64,000 nt of DNA. Origin: Planctomycetota bacterium. Lineage in GTDB: Bacteria > Planctomycetota > Planctomycetia > Pirellulales > Lacipirellulaceae. Positions 17,068 to 26,968 of the stretch are shown here, piece after piece. The stretch lies in the NCBI GenBank assembly GCA_029781135.1, contig JAKOXH010000016.1:39057-103056 (forward strand). Reading direction: 5' to 3'. Under the pieces are notes generated by a model that was not told where the DNA came from, searched no databases, and was given only the letters and a program-made list of their open reading frames with translations. Position 1 is the first letter of the stretch. Each line of letters begins with the position of its first letter. The position numbers and the translations under genes are program-made.

Positions 17068-17320
17068 GGCTCGCTCCATCCGTCGTCGGGTGCCAAGAAC
17101 GGCACGTTCCTAAGAAGAAGTAACGCGACGCACGCGCCGCGTTTCCAACCTGCGCTGCGTCGCCCGCCTGCGATTAGTCATCTTATGACTTTGCGAATTC
17201 GCGCCGCAATCCGTAAATAGAAAAATATTTTAGCTAGCAGCGCGCGAAAGCGTTTTCGGTTTTGAAACGCTCGCACGCTTCCCAAGCCGACGCCTCGGCG
17301 TCGGTCGATATTCACCAGGC

Positions 17321-20143
17321 TCAATTCGCAATCATCTTACGAATCGTGTCTTTGGCAATTTGGAGAGCTTCGGGTAACTTCGCCGGTTCCTTGCCGCCCG
17401 CTTGTGCCATATCTGGCCGACCACCGCCACCGCCGCCCACCGCCGCGGCGACAGGACGAATCCATTCGCCCGCGCTGAGCTTGCGCGTTTGCAGATCCTT
17501 GCTGATTCCCGCTACCAATGTGACTTTGTCGTCACCCTGCCGACTGGCCAATAGCACCGCGGAAGAGGGCGTCTTCGCTCGCACCTGGTCGATAAGCTGC
17601 CGCATCAGATTGCCATCGACGCCAGGCACTTCGCACACAACCACTGTCACATCGCCGACCTGCTCGGCCGACTTGAGCAGCGTTTCACCATTGAGTGGCC
17701 CCGCCGCTGTCCGCTCGGTTAGCTGCTTTTCCAGAGCGATGACTTCATTCTTCAACGCTTCGAGCCGCTGCGGCACCGCCAACACGGCGACCGACAACTG
17801 CCGGCCAACTTCTGCTAGCACCTGCTTCAGTTGTTCGAACGGCGGTGTGGCCCCCTTTGTCGCGACTTTCTTCGCCGCGGGCGGTTTTGCGCCCCCAGCA
17901 CCGCCGCCGCTCAGTTGCTTACGGAGTTCCTTTGCTCGATTCATCAGCCCCGTCGCCGCTTCCACAATTTCGTGGGGCAGTGAGCCCAACAGTTTCGCGG
18001 CTTCCTGAACGGCCGATTGGATTTGATTCACATGCTCCGCCGCCTTCGCGCCGGTGAGGGCCGTGATCCGCCGCGTGCCGGCCGAAATGCCTTCCTCGCT
18101 CACGATTTCGAAGTGTGCGATTTCGCCCGTATTTGTAAGGTGGGTACCGCCGCAAAGTTCCTTGCTGAATGTGCCCATTGAGACCATCCGCACGGGGTCG
18201 GGGTACTTTTCGCCGAAGAGCATCATCGCTCCCTGCTTGCGGGCCTCGGCCAGCGGCAGGGTTTCCCATTTTACCGGGGCCGCCGCCGCAACTTGCTTGG
18301 CGACATCCGCACTGATCGCCGCTAACTGCTCGGCACTCACCGGGCTGAGGTTCGTGAAGTCGAACCGTAACCAGTCTTCATCCACCTTCGAGCCTTGCTG
18401 TTGGGCATGCGAGCCGAGATTCTTCTGCAGTGCATAATGCAGCACGTGGGTCGCCGAGTGCGCTCGACGAATGCCGGCCCGCCGATTCGCGTCGACAACG
18501 GCTCGCACCTTGGCCCCTTCGCGCATCACGCCACGCGCTAAGTGGCCGTGATGAATGGTGAGGCCGCCGTCCTTTTGCGTATCGGTGACGACGAACTCGA
18601 AGCCATCGCCGACGAGCTTGCCTGAATCGCCCACTTGGCCGCCGCTTTCGCCATAGAATGGCGTGCGATCGAGCACCACGCGCACCGCATTGGTATGGCT
18701 GACTTCATCCATCTTGTCGCACAGGTGATCATTTGGCGTCGTGCCCGCGATGATGCCTTTCACAATCGCGTCGGCATCGGTCGTTTCGTAGCCCAAAAAT
18801 TCCGTCGCGTGAAGCGCTTGTTTGAGTGAATCGACTGGCCCGCGCGTGCCCATCACAGCATGCTGCACCTTGCCCGAGGCCTCGCCGTGCTGTTCCATCG
18901 CCCGTTCGTAACCTTGCCAATCGAACGCCAGGTTATGCTCGGCCGCGAGCGATTCGAACAACTCCGGCGGCACGCCATACGTTTGATATAGCTCGGCCGC
19001 CACCTTGCCATCGACCGTCACGCGGTTATCCCGCCGCATGTCGCTGAATACGCGGTCGATGTGGTTGAGCCCGGCGTCGATCGTGCCGAAGAAGTTGGCC
19101 TCTTCCTTTTCGATGACGCCGCTCACGCGCTTGACGGTTTCACCCAGTTCCGGGTAGGGCCGCTTCATCATCTCGGCCACGACCGGCACCAACTTGTGCA
19201 AGAACGGCTGCCGCATGCCCATTTGATGCCCATCGAGCACGGCTCGCCGCAATAGCCGCTTCACCACGTACTTTTCCTTGTTGGCGCCGGGGTAAACATT
19301 CTCATGCACGGCGAACGTGCAGGCCCGCACATGATCGGTGATCCGCCGCAGCCGCCGGCCGTTGTCCGATTCGTACTCGTACTTCGTGCCGCACACCTCG
19401 GCCGCCGCTTGCACGATCGGCATCAGAATATCGATGTGGTAATTCGTCGGCACGCCCTGCAACGTCGATGCGCACCGTTCCAATCCCATGCCCGTGTCGA
19501 TGTTCTTACTCGGCAGCGGCCGCAAGTTGTTGGGCGGCGAACCCACGCGGTTGAATTGCGTGAACACGAGGTTCCAGATTTCGACCGACTTGCTGCCTTC
19601 GGGATGATAGTAGATTTCGCTGCACGGCCCGCAGACGCCGTCTGGTCCTTGGCTCGGCGCACTCGCTGGCCAAAAGTTTTCATCCTCTTCGCAGCGTTCG
19701 ATCCGGTTCGGCACGAGGCCGACGTCCTTCTGCCAGATGCCGGCCGCCTCATCATCATCGGTGTAGACCGTCACCGTGAGCCGATCGGCCGGCAGACCGA
19801 GCCACTTTTTATCGGTGAGGAATTCCCACGCCCAGTTAATCGCCTCGCGTTTGAAGTAATCGCCGAAGCTGAAATTGCCGAGCATCTCGAAGAACGTGTG
19901 GTGGTACGCCGTGCGGCCGACGTTATCGATATCGCCCGTCCGTAAACACTTCTGACACGTGGTCGCCCGCGTGAACTCCAGCTTCACCTTGCCCAGGAAG
20001 TGGTCCTTGAACTGGTTCATACCGGCCGGCGTGAATAGCACCGACGGGTCCCAGGTCGGCACCAGCACGTCGCTCGGGCACCGCTTGTGCCCTTTCGTTT
20101 CAAAAAAGGCAAGATATTTTTCGCGTAGTTCGTCGGTCTTCAT
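17321..20143 (-). CDS. alaS: Alanyl-tRNA synthetase
   Basis: The 940-residue enzyme charges tRNA-Ala. Catalytic domain (1-450) with KGHKRCPSDVLVP, FTPAGMNQFKDHFLG, RTAYHHTFFEMLGN and TGMGLERC. The editing domain shows the zinc/editing motif HSATHVLHYAL and CGGTH. The C-Ala domain ends in a Gly-rich GGGGGGRPDMAQAGG stretch. Length slightly above the usual 875 because of inserts after the editing domain. Monocistronic. Confidence 0.98.
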   Translation of the reverse strand: MKTDELREKYLAFFETKGHKRCPSDVLVPTWDPSVLFTPAGMNQFKDHFLGKVKLEFTRATTCQKCLRTGDIDNVGRTAYHHTFFEMLGNFSFGDYFKREAINWAWEFLTDKKWLGLPADRLTVTVYTDDDEAAGIWQKDVGLVPNRIERCEEDENFWPASAPSQGPDGVCGPCSEIYYHPEGSKSVEIWNLVFTQFNRVGSPPNNLRPLPSKNIDTGMGLERCASTLQGVPTNYHIDILMPIVQAAAEVCGTKYEYESDNGRRLRRITDHVRACTFAVHENVYPGANKEKYVVKRLLRRAVLDGHQMGMRQPFLHKLVPVVAEMMKRPYPELGETVKRVSGVIEKEEANFFGTIDAGLNHIDRVFSDMRRDNRVTVDGKVAAELYQTYGVPPELFESLAAEHNLAFDWQGYERAMEQHGEASGKVQHAVMGTRGPVDSLKQALHATEFLGYETTDADAIVKGIIAGTTPNDHLCDKMDEVSHTNAVRVVLDRTPFYGESGGQVGDSGKLVGDGFEFVVTDTQKDGGLTIHHGHLARGVMREGAKVRAVVDANRRAGIRRAHSATHVLHYALQKNLGSHAQQQGSKVDEDWLRFDFTNLSPVSAEQLAAISADVAKQVAAAAPVKWETLPLAEARKQGAMMLFGEKYPDPVRMVSMGTFSKELCGGTHLTNTGEIAHFEIVSEEGISAGTRRITALTGAKAAEHVNQIQSAVQEAAKLLGSLPHEIVEAATGLMNRAKELRKQLSGGGAGGAKPPAAKKVATKGATPPFEQLKQVLAEVGRQLSVAVLAVPQRLEALKNEVIALEKQLTERTAAGPLNGETLLKSAEQVGDVTVVVCEVPGVDGNLMRQLIDQVRAKTPSSAVLLASRQGDDKVTLVAGISKDLQTRKLSAGEWIRPVAAAVGGGGGGRPDMAQAGGKEPAKLPEALQIAKDTIRKMIAN

Positions 20144-20540
20144 CGGTTCGTGAGGATGCAGGATTCGGGATGCGGGGGTGAGGGCTTGGATTGGGCTCGT
20201 AGAATCAATTCCGAAACAGCCCCCTCATAGCTGCGACGCTACGCGTCGCCGGCAAACCACCAAATATACCGCGAATAACGATTACCGGGCAGGGCAGTGT
20301 TATGCCGGTCACGACGGCCAGAACGGCAATTTGCTTGCGGGTGGATTGCCCTTAGGTACAATAAGTAACGAGGAAACCGAGGCCGCCACGGCCTCCCACA
20401 TATGACTCGTCCAATCTACTCGGGCCGCTAATGCACTTACCATCTATTTCGCCGTTTCTTGGCGAATAGCGCGGGCACTGCCCGCCGTTGGTGCCCCGTC
20501 GAGTCGTTGTTGTCCCATTCGCATCCGTGGAGTCTGCCTC
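20144..20540. other. 397-base gap without recognised gene
   Basis: Between divergent alaS and the matrixin gene. It contains a short palindrome (GCGACGCTACGCGTCGC at 20231-20247) and a GGCCGCCACGGCC stretch near 20383. It must hold two promoters, but I could not place them. Short frames here have no recognisable content. Confidence 0.5.
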
Positions 20541-21305
20541 GTGAGTCGTCTATCGAATCTACTCATTGCATGTGTTGCGGTTTTCGCTGTCTCATTTGTA
20601 GTTATCAGTGATTCCCCGGCTTATGTTCTCGTCGGCAGCAAATGGCCGCAGCCCGGGCCATGCGGTGCGGACTGCCTCGGCTCGCCGGTGACGCTCACTT
20701 ACAGTTTCGAAAACATGTTCGATGGCGGCTTGAAAGGCCCCGATAATGTGCCGCTGCCCGCGTCGCTCATTCGGGGGTCGATCGAAGAAGCGCTTCGCGT
20801 TTGGGCCAGTTACGCGCCGCTGAATTTTGTCGAAGTGCCCGACGACGGGCTCGACTACAGTACTTCCTCGCAATATGGCCAATTGCGTTTCCGTCACATT
20901 TATATTAACGGTCCCGATCCGCCGGACCCGGCCGACCCAATTGCGAAGGCTCAGGCCTACTTTCCGCCCGGTCCCGAATACGCGGGCGATGTCGAGTTCG
21001 ATCATGGCGATCCCTGGCAGGCCAGTGGCACGCTGCATGTTCCTGATATTCTTGGCGCCGCGATTCATGAGATTGGCCATACGCTGGGTCTCAATCACAC
21101 CGATGATTCCAGCGCGAACATGTATTGGATTTTTCATCGCTTCCAAGGGTTGGGCACGGGCCAATTGTTTCCGGACGACATCGCTGGGATTCAAGCAATC
21201 TACGGCGTTGGCCGGGGGACGGTTACGTCGCTGGTTCCGGAACCGTCTTCGCTCCTTTTCATGTGTCTCGCTCCGGCGATGTGGCTGGTGCGACGCAGTC
21301 GGTAG
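20541..21305 (+). CDS. Matrixin-like zinc metalloprotease with PEP-CTERM anchor
   Basis: The 254-residue protein starts at GTG with a signal peptide (cleavage near DSPA). A matrixin zinc site HEIGHTLGLNH lies around residues 175-185, preceded by the M10-type FDHGDPW stretch. The C terminus is a PEP-CTERM tag: VPEPSS, a hydrophobic helix and RRSR, sent to exosortase-type sorting. It therefore should be an exported, surface-sorted peptidase. The autoinhibitory cysteine-switch motif is not visible. Confidence 0.85.
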   Translation: MSRLSNLLIACVAVFAVSFVVISDSPAYVLVGSKWPQPGPCGADCLGSPVTLTYSFENMFDGGLKGPDNVPLPASLIRGSIEEALRVWASYAPLNFVEVPDDGLDYSTSSQYGQLRFRHIYINGPDPPDPADPIAKAQAYFPPGPEYAGDVEFDHGDPWQASGTLHVPDILGAAIHEIGHTLGLNHTDDSSANMYWIFHRFQGLGTGQLFPDDIAGIQAIYGVGRGTVTSLVPEPSSLLFMCLAPAMWLVRRSR

Positions 21306-21334
21306 TTCAGCTCTCCGCAATCTCCTGGGTTAGG

Positions 21335-21426
21335 GCTGGCCGGGGTCGAGCGCAGCGAGCCCCCAGCGAATTTGGAATTGCCCAGACGCGCTGGAGGCTC
21401 GCCTTCGGCTCGACCCCAGCCACCCC
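21335..21426. repeat. Copy of GGGGTCGAGCGCAGCGAGCCCC palindromic element
   Basis: A 90-base element with arms GGTCGAGCGCAGCGAG and CTCGCCTTCGGCTCGACC around a central CCAGCGAAT...CGCTGGAGG stem. A near-identical full copy is at 61592-61683 and partial copies at 27690-27722 and 43571-43604. The repeat is intergenic, downstream of the matrixin gene. Confidence 0.85.
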
Positions 21427-21582
21427 TTCTGTTTGGGATGCGGTTCTGAATTTCCTGTCTCCGCATCCCGCATCCTCCATCCTCCCGGCTTGCCGGCGCG
21501 GCACACTTGTTGCACGATAACGGCTGGTGCACGTCATCTTGGCCGGGTGGGCCCGGCTGTTCTTTTGCCCAAGGATTACGCC

Positions 21583-22653
21583 ATGCAACCGAGCCGCCGC
21601 AAGTTCATTCGCGATAGTTCTCTCCTCGCCGCCGCCGGAATCACCGGTTCGGCAGCGGCTGCCCGTGGCGATACACCGCCCCCGCCCCCTTCACAACGAG
21701 CGCCCATCTTCGAAACGCCGCCGACCAACCGCCGCGGCGACATGTTTTATCGGCAACTCGGCAAGACCGGCGTGGAAGTTTCGCTGGTCGGCCTGGGCGG
21801 TTTCCACATCGGCACGCAAAAGACGGAAGAAGAGAGCATCCGCATCATTCGCACCGCGATCGATCGCGGCATCACGTTTCTCGACAACTGCTGGGATTAC
21901 AATCGCGGCGCAAGCGAACGCCGCATGGGCCTCGCGCTACAGGATGGCTATCGCAACCGCGTGTTCGTGATGTCGAAGATCGACGGCCGGAATCGTGGGG
22001 CGGCCACGAAGCAAATCAACGAGTCGCTCGAGCGGCTAAAGGTGGAACGCATCGACCTGATGCAGTTCCACGAAGTCATTCAGGTCGACGCTCCCGATCG
22101 TATTTTCAACGAGGGCGCTTGGGAGGCGATGCAAGCGGCCCAGAAGGCAGGCAAGGTGCGCTTCATCGGCTTCACGGGGCATAAGGACCCGCTTGTGCAT
22201 TTGCGGATGCTCGATGTCGCTCAGCAGCACGGCGTGCACTTCGATACGGTGCAGATGCCGATCAACGTGATGGACGCTCATTTTCGCAGCTTCACGAACG
22301 ATGTGTTGCCGCGGTTGGTAAAGGAGGGCATCGGGGCGCTCGGCATGAAGCCGTTTGGCGGCGGACGCATCGTGCAAGAAGTGTTGAAGAGTGGCGCGGC
22401 GACGGCCATCGAGTTGCAGCATTATGTGATGTCGCTGCCGGTGAGCGTGATGATCACCGGCATGGAGAGCATCGAGCGGCTCGACCAGGCGTGCGAGGCG
22501 GCTCGCACGTACAAGCCGCTTTCGGCCGAAGAGCGGAAGCAGCTCGTTGCGCGGGTCAGCGATCCGGCCCGCAACGGGAAGTTCGAAGGCTATAAAACGA
22601 CGGCCCAATTCGATGCCACGACGTATCATCCCGAGTGGCTGGAAGCGAGTTAG
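21583..22653 (+). CDS. Tat-exported aldo/keto reductase
   Basis: From ATG 21583 the 356-residue protein opens with a twin-arginine signal (SRRKFIRDSSLLAAAG) cut near AAARG. The reductase barrel follows from about residue 55 (FYRQLGKTGVEVSLVGLGG). The catalytic tetrad is visible: Asp and Tyr in DNCWDYNRG, Lys in VMSKIDG, His in MQFHEV. It acts as an NADPH-dependent oxidoreductase, folded before export because of the cofactor. Substrate unknown. Confidence 0.92.
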   Translation: MQPSRRKFIRDSSLLAAAGITGSAAAARGDTPPPPPSQRAPIFETPPTNRRGDMFYRQLGKTGVEVSLVGLGGFHIGTQKTEEESIRIIRTAIDRGITFLDNCWDYNRGASERRMGLALQDGYRNRVFVMSKIDGRNRGAATKQINESLERLKVERIDLMQFHEVIQVDAPDRIFNEGAWEAMQAAQKAGKVRFIGFTGHKDPLVHLRMLDVAQQHGVHFDTVQMPINVMDAHFRSFTNDVLPRLVKEGIGALGMKPFGGGRIVQEVLKSGAATAIELQHYVMSLPVSVMITGMESIERLDQACEAARTYKPLSAEERKQLVARVSDPARNGKFEGYKTTAQFDATTYHPEWLEAS

Positions 22654-22748
22654 CCCGAATTCTTCACCACAGAGGCACGGAGGACACGGAGCAGAAGCAG
22701 GGGCCAGCGCGCTAGCCTTCAGCCTGATAGGTTCCCGTTGACCGTGGC

Positions 22749-22943
22749 CTAAGGTTCGGACGGCATTAAGAGTGCGAGGATGATGTACACGATCGTGCCG
22801 GGAAACGCGGCCGAGAAGACCGATATTAGCACGTACAGAATGCGAACGACGGTTGGATCCCAGCCCAACCACTGGGCCAAACCGCCACAAACGCCGGCGA
22901 TCATGCGATCGCTGCGGCTGCGAACTAAAGCACTTGAAGGCAT
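22749..22943 (-). CDS. PspC-domain membrane protein
   Basis: A 64-residue protein. RSRSDRMIAGVCGGLAQWLG and the following WDPTVVRILYVL form the PspC signature, followed by one membrane helix ending LLMPSEP. Start ATG 22943 has GGAGGG about ten bases upstream. PspC proteins sense membrane stress or bind PspB; no psp partner genes are nearby. Confidence 0.92.
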   Translation of the reverse strand: MPSSALVRSRSDRMIAGVCGGLAQWLGWDPTVVRILYVLISVFSAAFPGTIVYIILALLMPSEP

Positions 22944-23178
22944 AGTAAACCCTCCCAATACGTTGCCCCGATAAGCTCCATTCCTGCGGCTGCGTTGTCG
23001 TGCCGTTCGCCTTGTAGTACGAGCACGGCGCAGGGCCGCTTGTCTTTCTTCGGTATTCGTTGGCTGTCTGCCAATATTGTTCGCGTTCGGCAGCAAGGAG
23101 AAAAGCCTCTGGAATTGCGAGGTTTGCGGGGGTTACGATGGCGACATCTACCACCGCCACTCTTCGGAGATTAGAACC

Positions 23179-23616
23179 ATGCGTTCCCGCCGCGTTCAGT
23201 CGTTTGTCTTCCCGACTGCCGTTGCCTTTGGATTGTTTGCCATGATGGAAACAGCTCGCACCGCGCCGGCCGAGAGTGCCAAGCAGCGGGTGTTCGAAAT
23301 GCGGACGTACACGACCGAAGAGGGCAAGTTGCCGGACTTGTTGAAGCGGTTCCGCGAGCACACGACGAAGTTGTTCGAAAAGCACGGCATGACCAACATT
23401 GGCTACTGGGTGCCGGCCGACGAGCCGCGGTCGAAGGATACGCTGATTTACCTGCTGGCTCATGATAGTCGCGAGGCGGCCAAGAGAAGTTGGGACGGCT
23501 TTCGCACCGACCCCGAGTGGACCCAAGCCCGCGACGCCAGTGAAGCCAGCGGCAAGATTGTGAAGAAGGTCGAGTCGGTCTTCATGGCCCCGACGGACTT
23601 CTCGGCGATGAAGTGA
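23179..23616 (+). CDS. Exported NIPSNAP-family protein
   Basis: A 145-residue protein with an N-terminal signal (RRVQSFVFPTAVAFGLF, cleavage near TAPA). The rest is one NIPSNAP dimeric alpha/beta barrel domain: VFEMRTYTTEEGKLPDLLKR, NIGYWVPADE, LIYLLAHDSREAAKRSWDGF, VESVFMAPTDFS. The function of bacterial members is not established. Divergent from the pspC gene. Confidence 0.9.
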   Translation: MRSRRVQSFVFPTAVAFGLFAMMETARTAPAESAKQRVFEMRTYTTEEGKLPDLLKRFREHTTKLFEKHGMTNIGYWVPADEPRSKDTLIYLLAHDSREAAKRSWDGFRTDPEWTQARDASEASGKIVKKVESVFMAPTDFSAMK

Positions 23617-23676
23617 CGCGTGCTGAGTGCGAGTTGTGGTGCATAAACACCATAAACACAAAGTGCTGCCTTCTCA

Positions 23677-23706
23677 TAGATAGCCGACCCGTTCCGGGTC
23701 GGCGAT
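23677..23706. repeat. GCCGACCC-GTTCC-GGGTCGGC palindrome
   Basis: A perfect 8-bp inverted repeat with 5-base loop at 23683-23703, preceded by ATA. The following 200 bases to the restriction gene are GC-rich with a GGCCGAGACGGCCGGACTATG motif (about 23743-23765) that recurs at 55300-55320. I see no gene in 23617-23900. Confidence 0.7.
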
Positions 23707-23900
23707 GCTAGACTTTGCAAGTCAGTGGTGAAGAGTTGTTTTGCCCGGCCGAGACGGCCGGACTATGTTGGGGCGAGCGGCGCACGTTATGTGGCGGGGC
23801 GAATGCAGTCGGTGGTGATGAGGGACTTGGGGCGGGGACGTCGGGCGGGATGCCGGGGGGTGACGGGCGCGCCACGGTCGGTGCGAGCGGCGCCACCCAC

Positions 23901-24890
23901 CTACGAGGGAGCCACGTCAGGATATGGACCGAGGAAGCGCTCGCCGTTGAGATGGATTATGTGGTCGGGATCGGAGGCAATCCAAACCTCTGTTTCCCAG
24001 GCAACCTGCTGATGGAATCGGCCGTACGACGTACGGTCTTCAAATGCGGTCACGAACACCAATCCTGCTTTACTGTGTTGAAACAACGCCTTGAGTTCCA
24101 TTCGCCGCTTTGGATCGATTGGACCCGCAGAAACAACTGCTTCAACGATTAGCAGCCAATTTCGTTTCGTATCATGCACGACTACGTCCGGCATTTTGGC
24201 GGAAGGGGCGATTACAACATCCAAGTTATTCAGGTAAGCCACGTCGTAATGAAGGAACTTGCTTTCCGCGTCACCAATGTAAACGACGACAGCCCCAGAC
24301 ACAAAGCGCTCGCAGAATTCTTCGATCACCAACTTGATTAACGGATTCTGGCCCCCGGGAGAAAGTGTAACTCGATCACCTGTCGGCAGCACAACCGGGA
24401 TTCTCGAAACATTGCGCCGACGCGAAAGCTCCGCCCGAATCTTGCTTCGGCTCGCTTGATAGTCGAGTAGCTGCCGATCCCATGCATCAGTGCCGAAACA
24501 CTTGAACAGCGAAAGTGCGGATGGCTCAATCTGATACACGGTGTTTCCGCTGTTGGTTGGCCGGTCTGGCTTGTCCGGGTTTCGCAGCAGCAGGCCCGAT
24601 TCCACGAAATGCTTGACAGCCTCGTCACGTATCGTTTCCCGTGTGTTGGGGGCATAGTCCTTTTTGTACGCTGTTCGGATAAACTCAATCATCGGCGTTA
24701 TGCCGCGAAGCGGGTTCGACACTGCGCTCCACGGTCGAGAAGGGAGTAAGTCGAGCAGCGCAAGCAAAACATATGCGGCAGTATCGTTACTCTGCCTGGG
24801 GCCGAAACCGAGGTCCTTCAGAATGCCGGCCGCGTCTCGGAGTTTTCGGTTGATCCTTGATGCGCTACCCGACTGTCTTTTCGATGCCAT
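23901..24890 (-). CDS. BsuBI/PstI-type restriction endonuclease
   Basis: A 329-residue protein with the BsuBI/PstI layout: an N-terminal helical recognition part (1-170) and a C-terminal nuclease domain (VVYIGDAESKFLHYD, KMPDVVVHDTKRNWLLIVEAV, LVFVTAFEDRTSY, HIIHLNGERFLGPY). The D...E-x-V arrangement around PDVVVHD and LLIVEAV fits a PD-(D/E)xK-like site. By family it likely cuts CTGCAG, but specificity cannot be proven here. Coupled to the methyltransferase by a one-base TGATG overlap. Base composition is poorer in GC than flanking genes, suggesting transfer. Confidence 0.9.
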   Translation of the reverse strand: MASKRQSGSASRINRKLRDAAGILKDLGFGPRQSNDTAAYVLLALLDLLPSRPWSAVSNPLRGITPMIEFIRTAYKKDYAPNTRETIRDEAVKHFVESGLLLRNPDKPDRPTNSGNTVYQIEPSALSLFKCFGTDAWDRQLLDYQASRSKIRAELSRRRNVSRIPVVLPTGDRVTLSPGGQNPLIKLVIEEFCERFVSGAVVVYIGDAESKFLHYDVAYLNNLDVVIAPSAKMPDVVVHDTKRNWLLIVEAVVSAGPIDPKRRMELKALFQHSKAGLVFVTAFEDRTSYGRFHQQVAWETEVWIASDPDHIIHLNGERFLGPYPDVAPS

Positions 24891-26380
24891 CAGAAAACCT
24901 CTGACCGAACCAACTCGTCGAGATCAAGTTGAGTAATATATTGGTCGGAAAGCTTCGCTCCCAACGATTCGAGTGTCGTCCGATCGGGATAGGGAATGGA
25001 CCTGAGATCGGTGGCATTGACTTGAGTGTGACCGCTGAAATGACGGAAGTATTGGTCGACAAAGGTCGAGTTCAAATACGCGGCCAAGCCTTTCGCTACG
25101 TTTCTGTCGATGCCCTTTCCGTTCGTATGGAAGTAGTTTAGATGGTTTTCAATACCGACTGATTCGCTTTGAATTCTTGTAGGATCGTAAACGCAAGCGA
25201 CGATTCGCCTCTTCTCTTCCTTAGCGCTAAAACGTTTCACCAATACATAATAGCCTCGCGGCACCAACAGTCGGCGCGTGCGGTCAACGACCGAGATCGC
25301 GCATGGCTTCCGTTCGTTGGAGCGAGGCCATTCGATTACAGGTCCATTAAAATGGCACGGCCTGAGCAGGGGCGCAGTATCTGCACCGCGTCGCATGCGT
25401 AGAAACTCTGACGCTCTGAAATCAACAACTCGGCCAGTGGAAACGGTCAACATCAAATCTGGTAACGAGGTGCTGAGGCCGGTAATTTGATGACGTACGC
25501 TCAACTCGTTGTCATCGGTGACAAGATGAATAAAAGCATTTGGGTCGTTCGGCGACACCACTTCACAATACTTGCACTTTCGGAATCGTACCGGAGCACC
25601 TGGTGTGCCACTACTTGAGGATACAATTAACTGGCGCGGTACGTTCTTCGACCTGATCGCGTGGATAATCACATTTTCTTGCAATACCGCGTCACGGGAG
25701 AATGCAGCAGACCGTGAATCGAATACATGAATTCTTTGCAGTCGCATCGACTCCAGAAAGAGACGACGAAACGGGCGGAAATAAGGTCCGTTGCAGAAGC
25801 TCCGGGGAGTAATTGCAACAAGTTCGCCGGATTTCGAGAGCAATTGTGACGCCAGCGCTAAGAAGGCGGTATACAGATTACTCGTTTCGATGCCGGCGAT
25901 GCGGAGCAGCTTACGTGCACGTGAACCACTGTTAATCTTGCGGTATGGTGGGTTCAGAATTGCTGCATTAAAGCGGTCAGTGTCGGAAGAGAAGAGCCCA
26001 CGAGAAATCGCCTCCGTAGCGCACTCAATAAAATCGGTATTGAGGATCGTCGCGGAGAACGCAGTGCCGACACTTTGACAATCACGTTGAAGTTGAGCGT
26101 AGGCTCGACGCAATAGCGGCACCATCGATGGATCGATTTCGTACGCTGTTATCCTTATCGAATCGGGCGGATGGGTAGCCGTGCAAAGTTTCCTGGCTAA
26201 TGCGCTGGCAAGAGCGCCGGCGCCGGCGCCGGCGTCGAGAATCCTCCATTCTGATTTCGGCGTCGAAAAGAATGACGCCATGAAATCGGCAATGGGTGCA
26301 GGAGTGAGGAATTGGCCCAATTCGCGCTTCTGATTCTGAGCCTCGCCTGGCAACGGTAACGTGTTGATTCCGTTCGACAT
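24890..26380 (-). CDS. N6-adenine DNA methyltransferase of the R-M pair
   Basis: A 496-residue SAM-dependent methyltransferase. Motif I is ILDAGAGAGALASALA (residues about 46-61) and the catalytic motif IV is NPPY at about 140. The LGQFLTPAPIADFM lead is typical of Eco57I/PaeR7I-like enzymes and of the M.PstI/M.BsuBI group. The C-terminal half holds target recognition. It protects host DNA from the nuclease encoded directly downstream. Confidence 0.93.
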   Translation of the reverse strand: MSNGINTLPLPGEAQNQKRELGQFLTPAPIADFMASFFSTPKSEWRILDAGAGAGALASALARKLCTATHPPDSIRITAYEIDPSMVPLLRRAYAQLQRDCQSVGTAFSATILNTDFIECATEAISRGLFSSDTDRFNAAILNPPYRKINSGSRARKLLRIAGIETSNLYTAFLALASQLLSKSGELVAITPRSFCNGPYFRPFRRLFLESMRLQRIHVFDSRSAAFSRDAVLQENVIIHAIRSKNVPRQLIVSSSSGTPGAPVRFRKCKYCEVVSPNDPNAFIHLVTDDNELSVRHQITGLSTSLPDLMLTVSTGRVVDFRASEFLRMRRGADTAPLLRPCHFNGPVIEWPRSNERKPCAISVVDRTRRLLVPRGYYVLVKRFSAKEEKRRIVACVYDPTRIQSESVGIENHLNYFHTNGKGIDRNVAKGLAAYLNSTFVDQYFRHFSGHTQVNATDLRSIPYPDRTTLESLGAKLSDQYITQLDLDELVRSEVF

Positions 26381-26456
26381 GGCGGACGATCATCCGTACG
26401 AATAAGAATCAGGGCGGATCCGGTGATCAATTAGGCAAGTAGTATACCGGCGTATA

Positions 26457-26678
26457 TCATACCGCCAATTGCCAAGTGTGCAAGGTGCCGCCGCCATCTT
26501 CCTTGGCCTTGCGGACGCGGAATTCGGGTTGGCCGCCGACTTCGAGGGAGCCTTTACGGCCAAAGGCTTGGAAGAGGCGGTCGAGGAAGAGTTGGGCTTC
26601 GCCTTTTTCATCGCCGGTGATGTGGGCAGTCGTCCAAGCGACGAATTCTTGGAGGCGGGATTCGCGGTCGGTGGCCAT
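26457..26678 (-). pseudogene. Truncated N-terminal remnant of an N6 DNA methylase/type IIG R-M protein
   Basis: The 73 residues (ATDRESRLQEFVAWTTAHIT, then GEAQLFLDRLFQAFG and FRVRKAKEDGGGT) match the N terminus of large DNA methylase/R-M proteins as I remember them. After GGGT the sequence changes to an unrelated seven-residue tail and stops. The full family runs to several hundred residues or more. I read this as a decayed remnant left by recombination next to the PstI-type pair. Confidence 0.6.
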
Positions 26679-26968
26679 GCGGTTGAGTATCTACTTTCGG
26701 GGGCGGAACGCAAGGTGTGCGCTTCGCGGGCGCGGCTAAACGGTGACGGTGACGTTGGGGTGTTCTTGTTTGCTCTGTGAACTTCGGAGTGAGGTCGTGG
26801 GGGCGAAGGTTGATGCTGGAAGAATTTGCTCGACTCCAAAGAATGTATTCTAGCAGAGGCGGCGGGGCGTTTTTTGGGACGGGTATTGTCTTTGCGGGCA
26901 ACCGTATCATGCAGCCGATGCTCGCTTGGACGGTCGCAGCGGTGTATACTGGTGTTTGGAGACGAGCC

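Noticed and set aside
23715..24152. 145-residue plus-strand frame in the gap before the restriction gene
   Set aside because: Glycine-rich low-complexity translation that runs antisense into the endonuclease gene; no recognisable content.
26777..26968. Longer N terminus of the antitoxin at 26969
   Set aside because: The upstream extension is not protein-like and would place the ribosome site inside the gene; ATG 26969 has a usable site.
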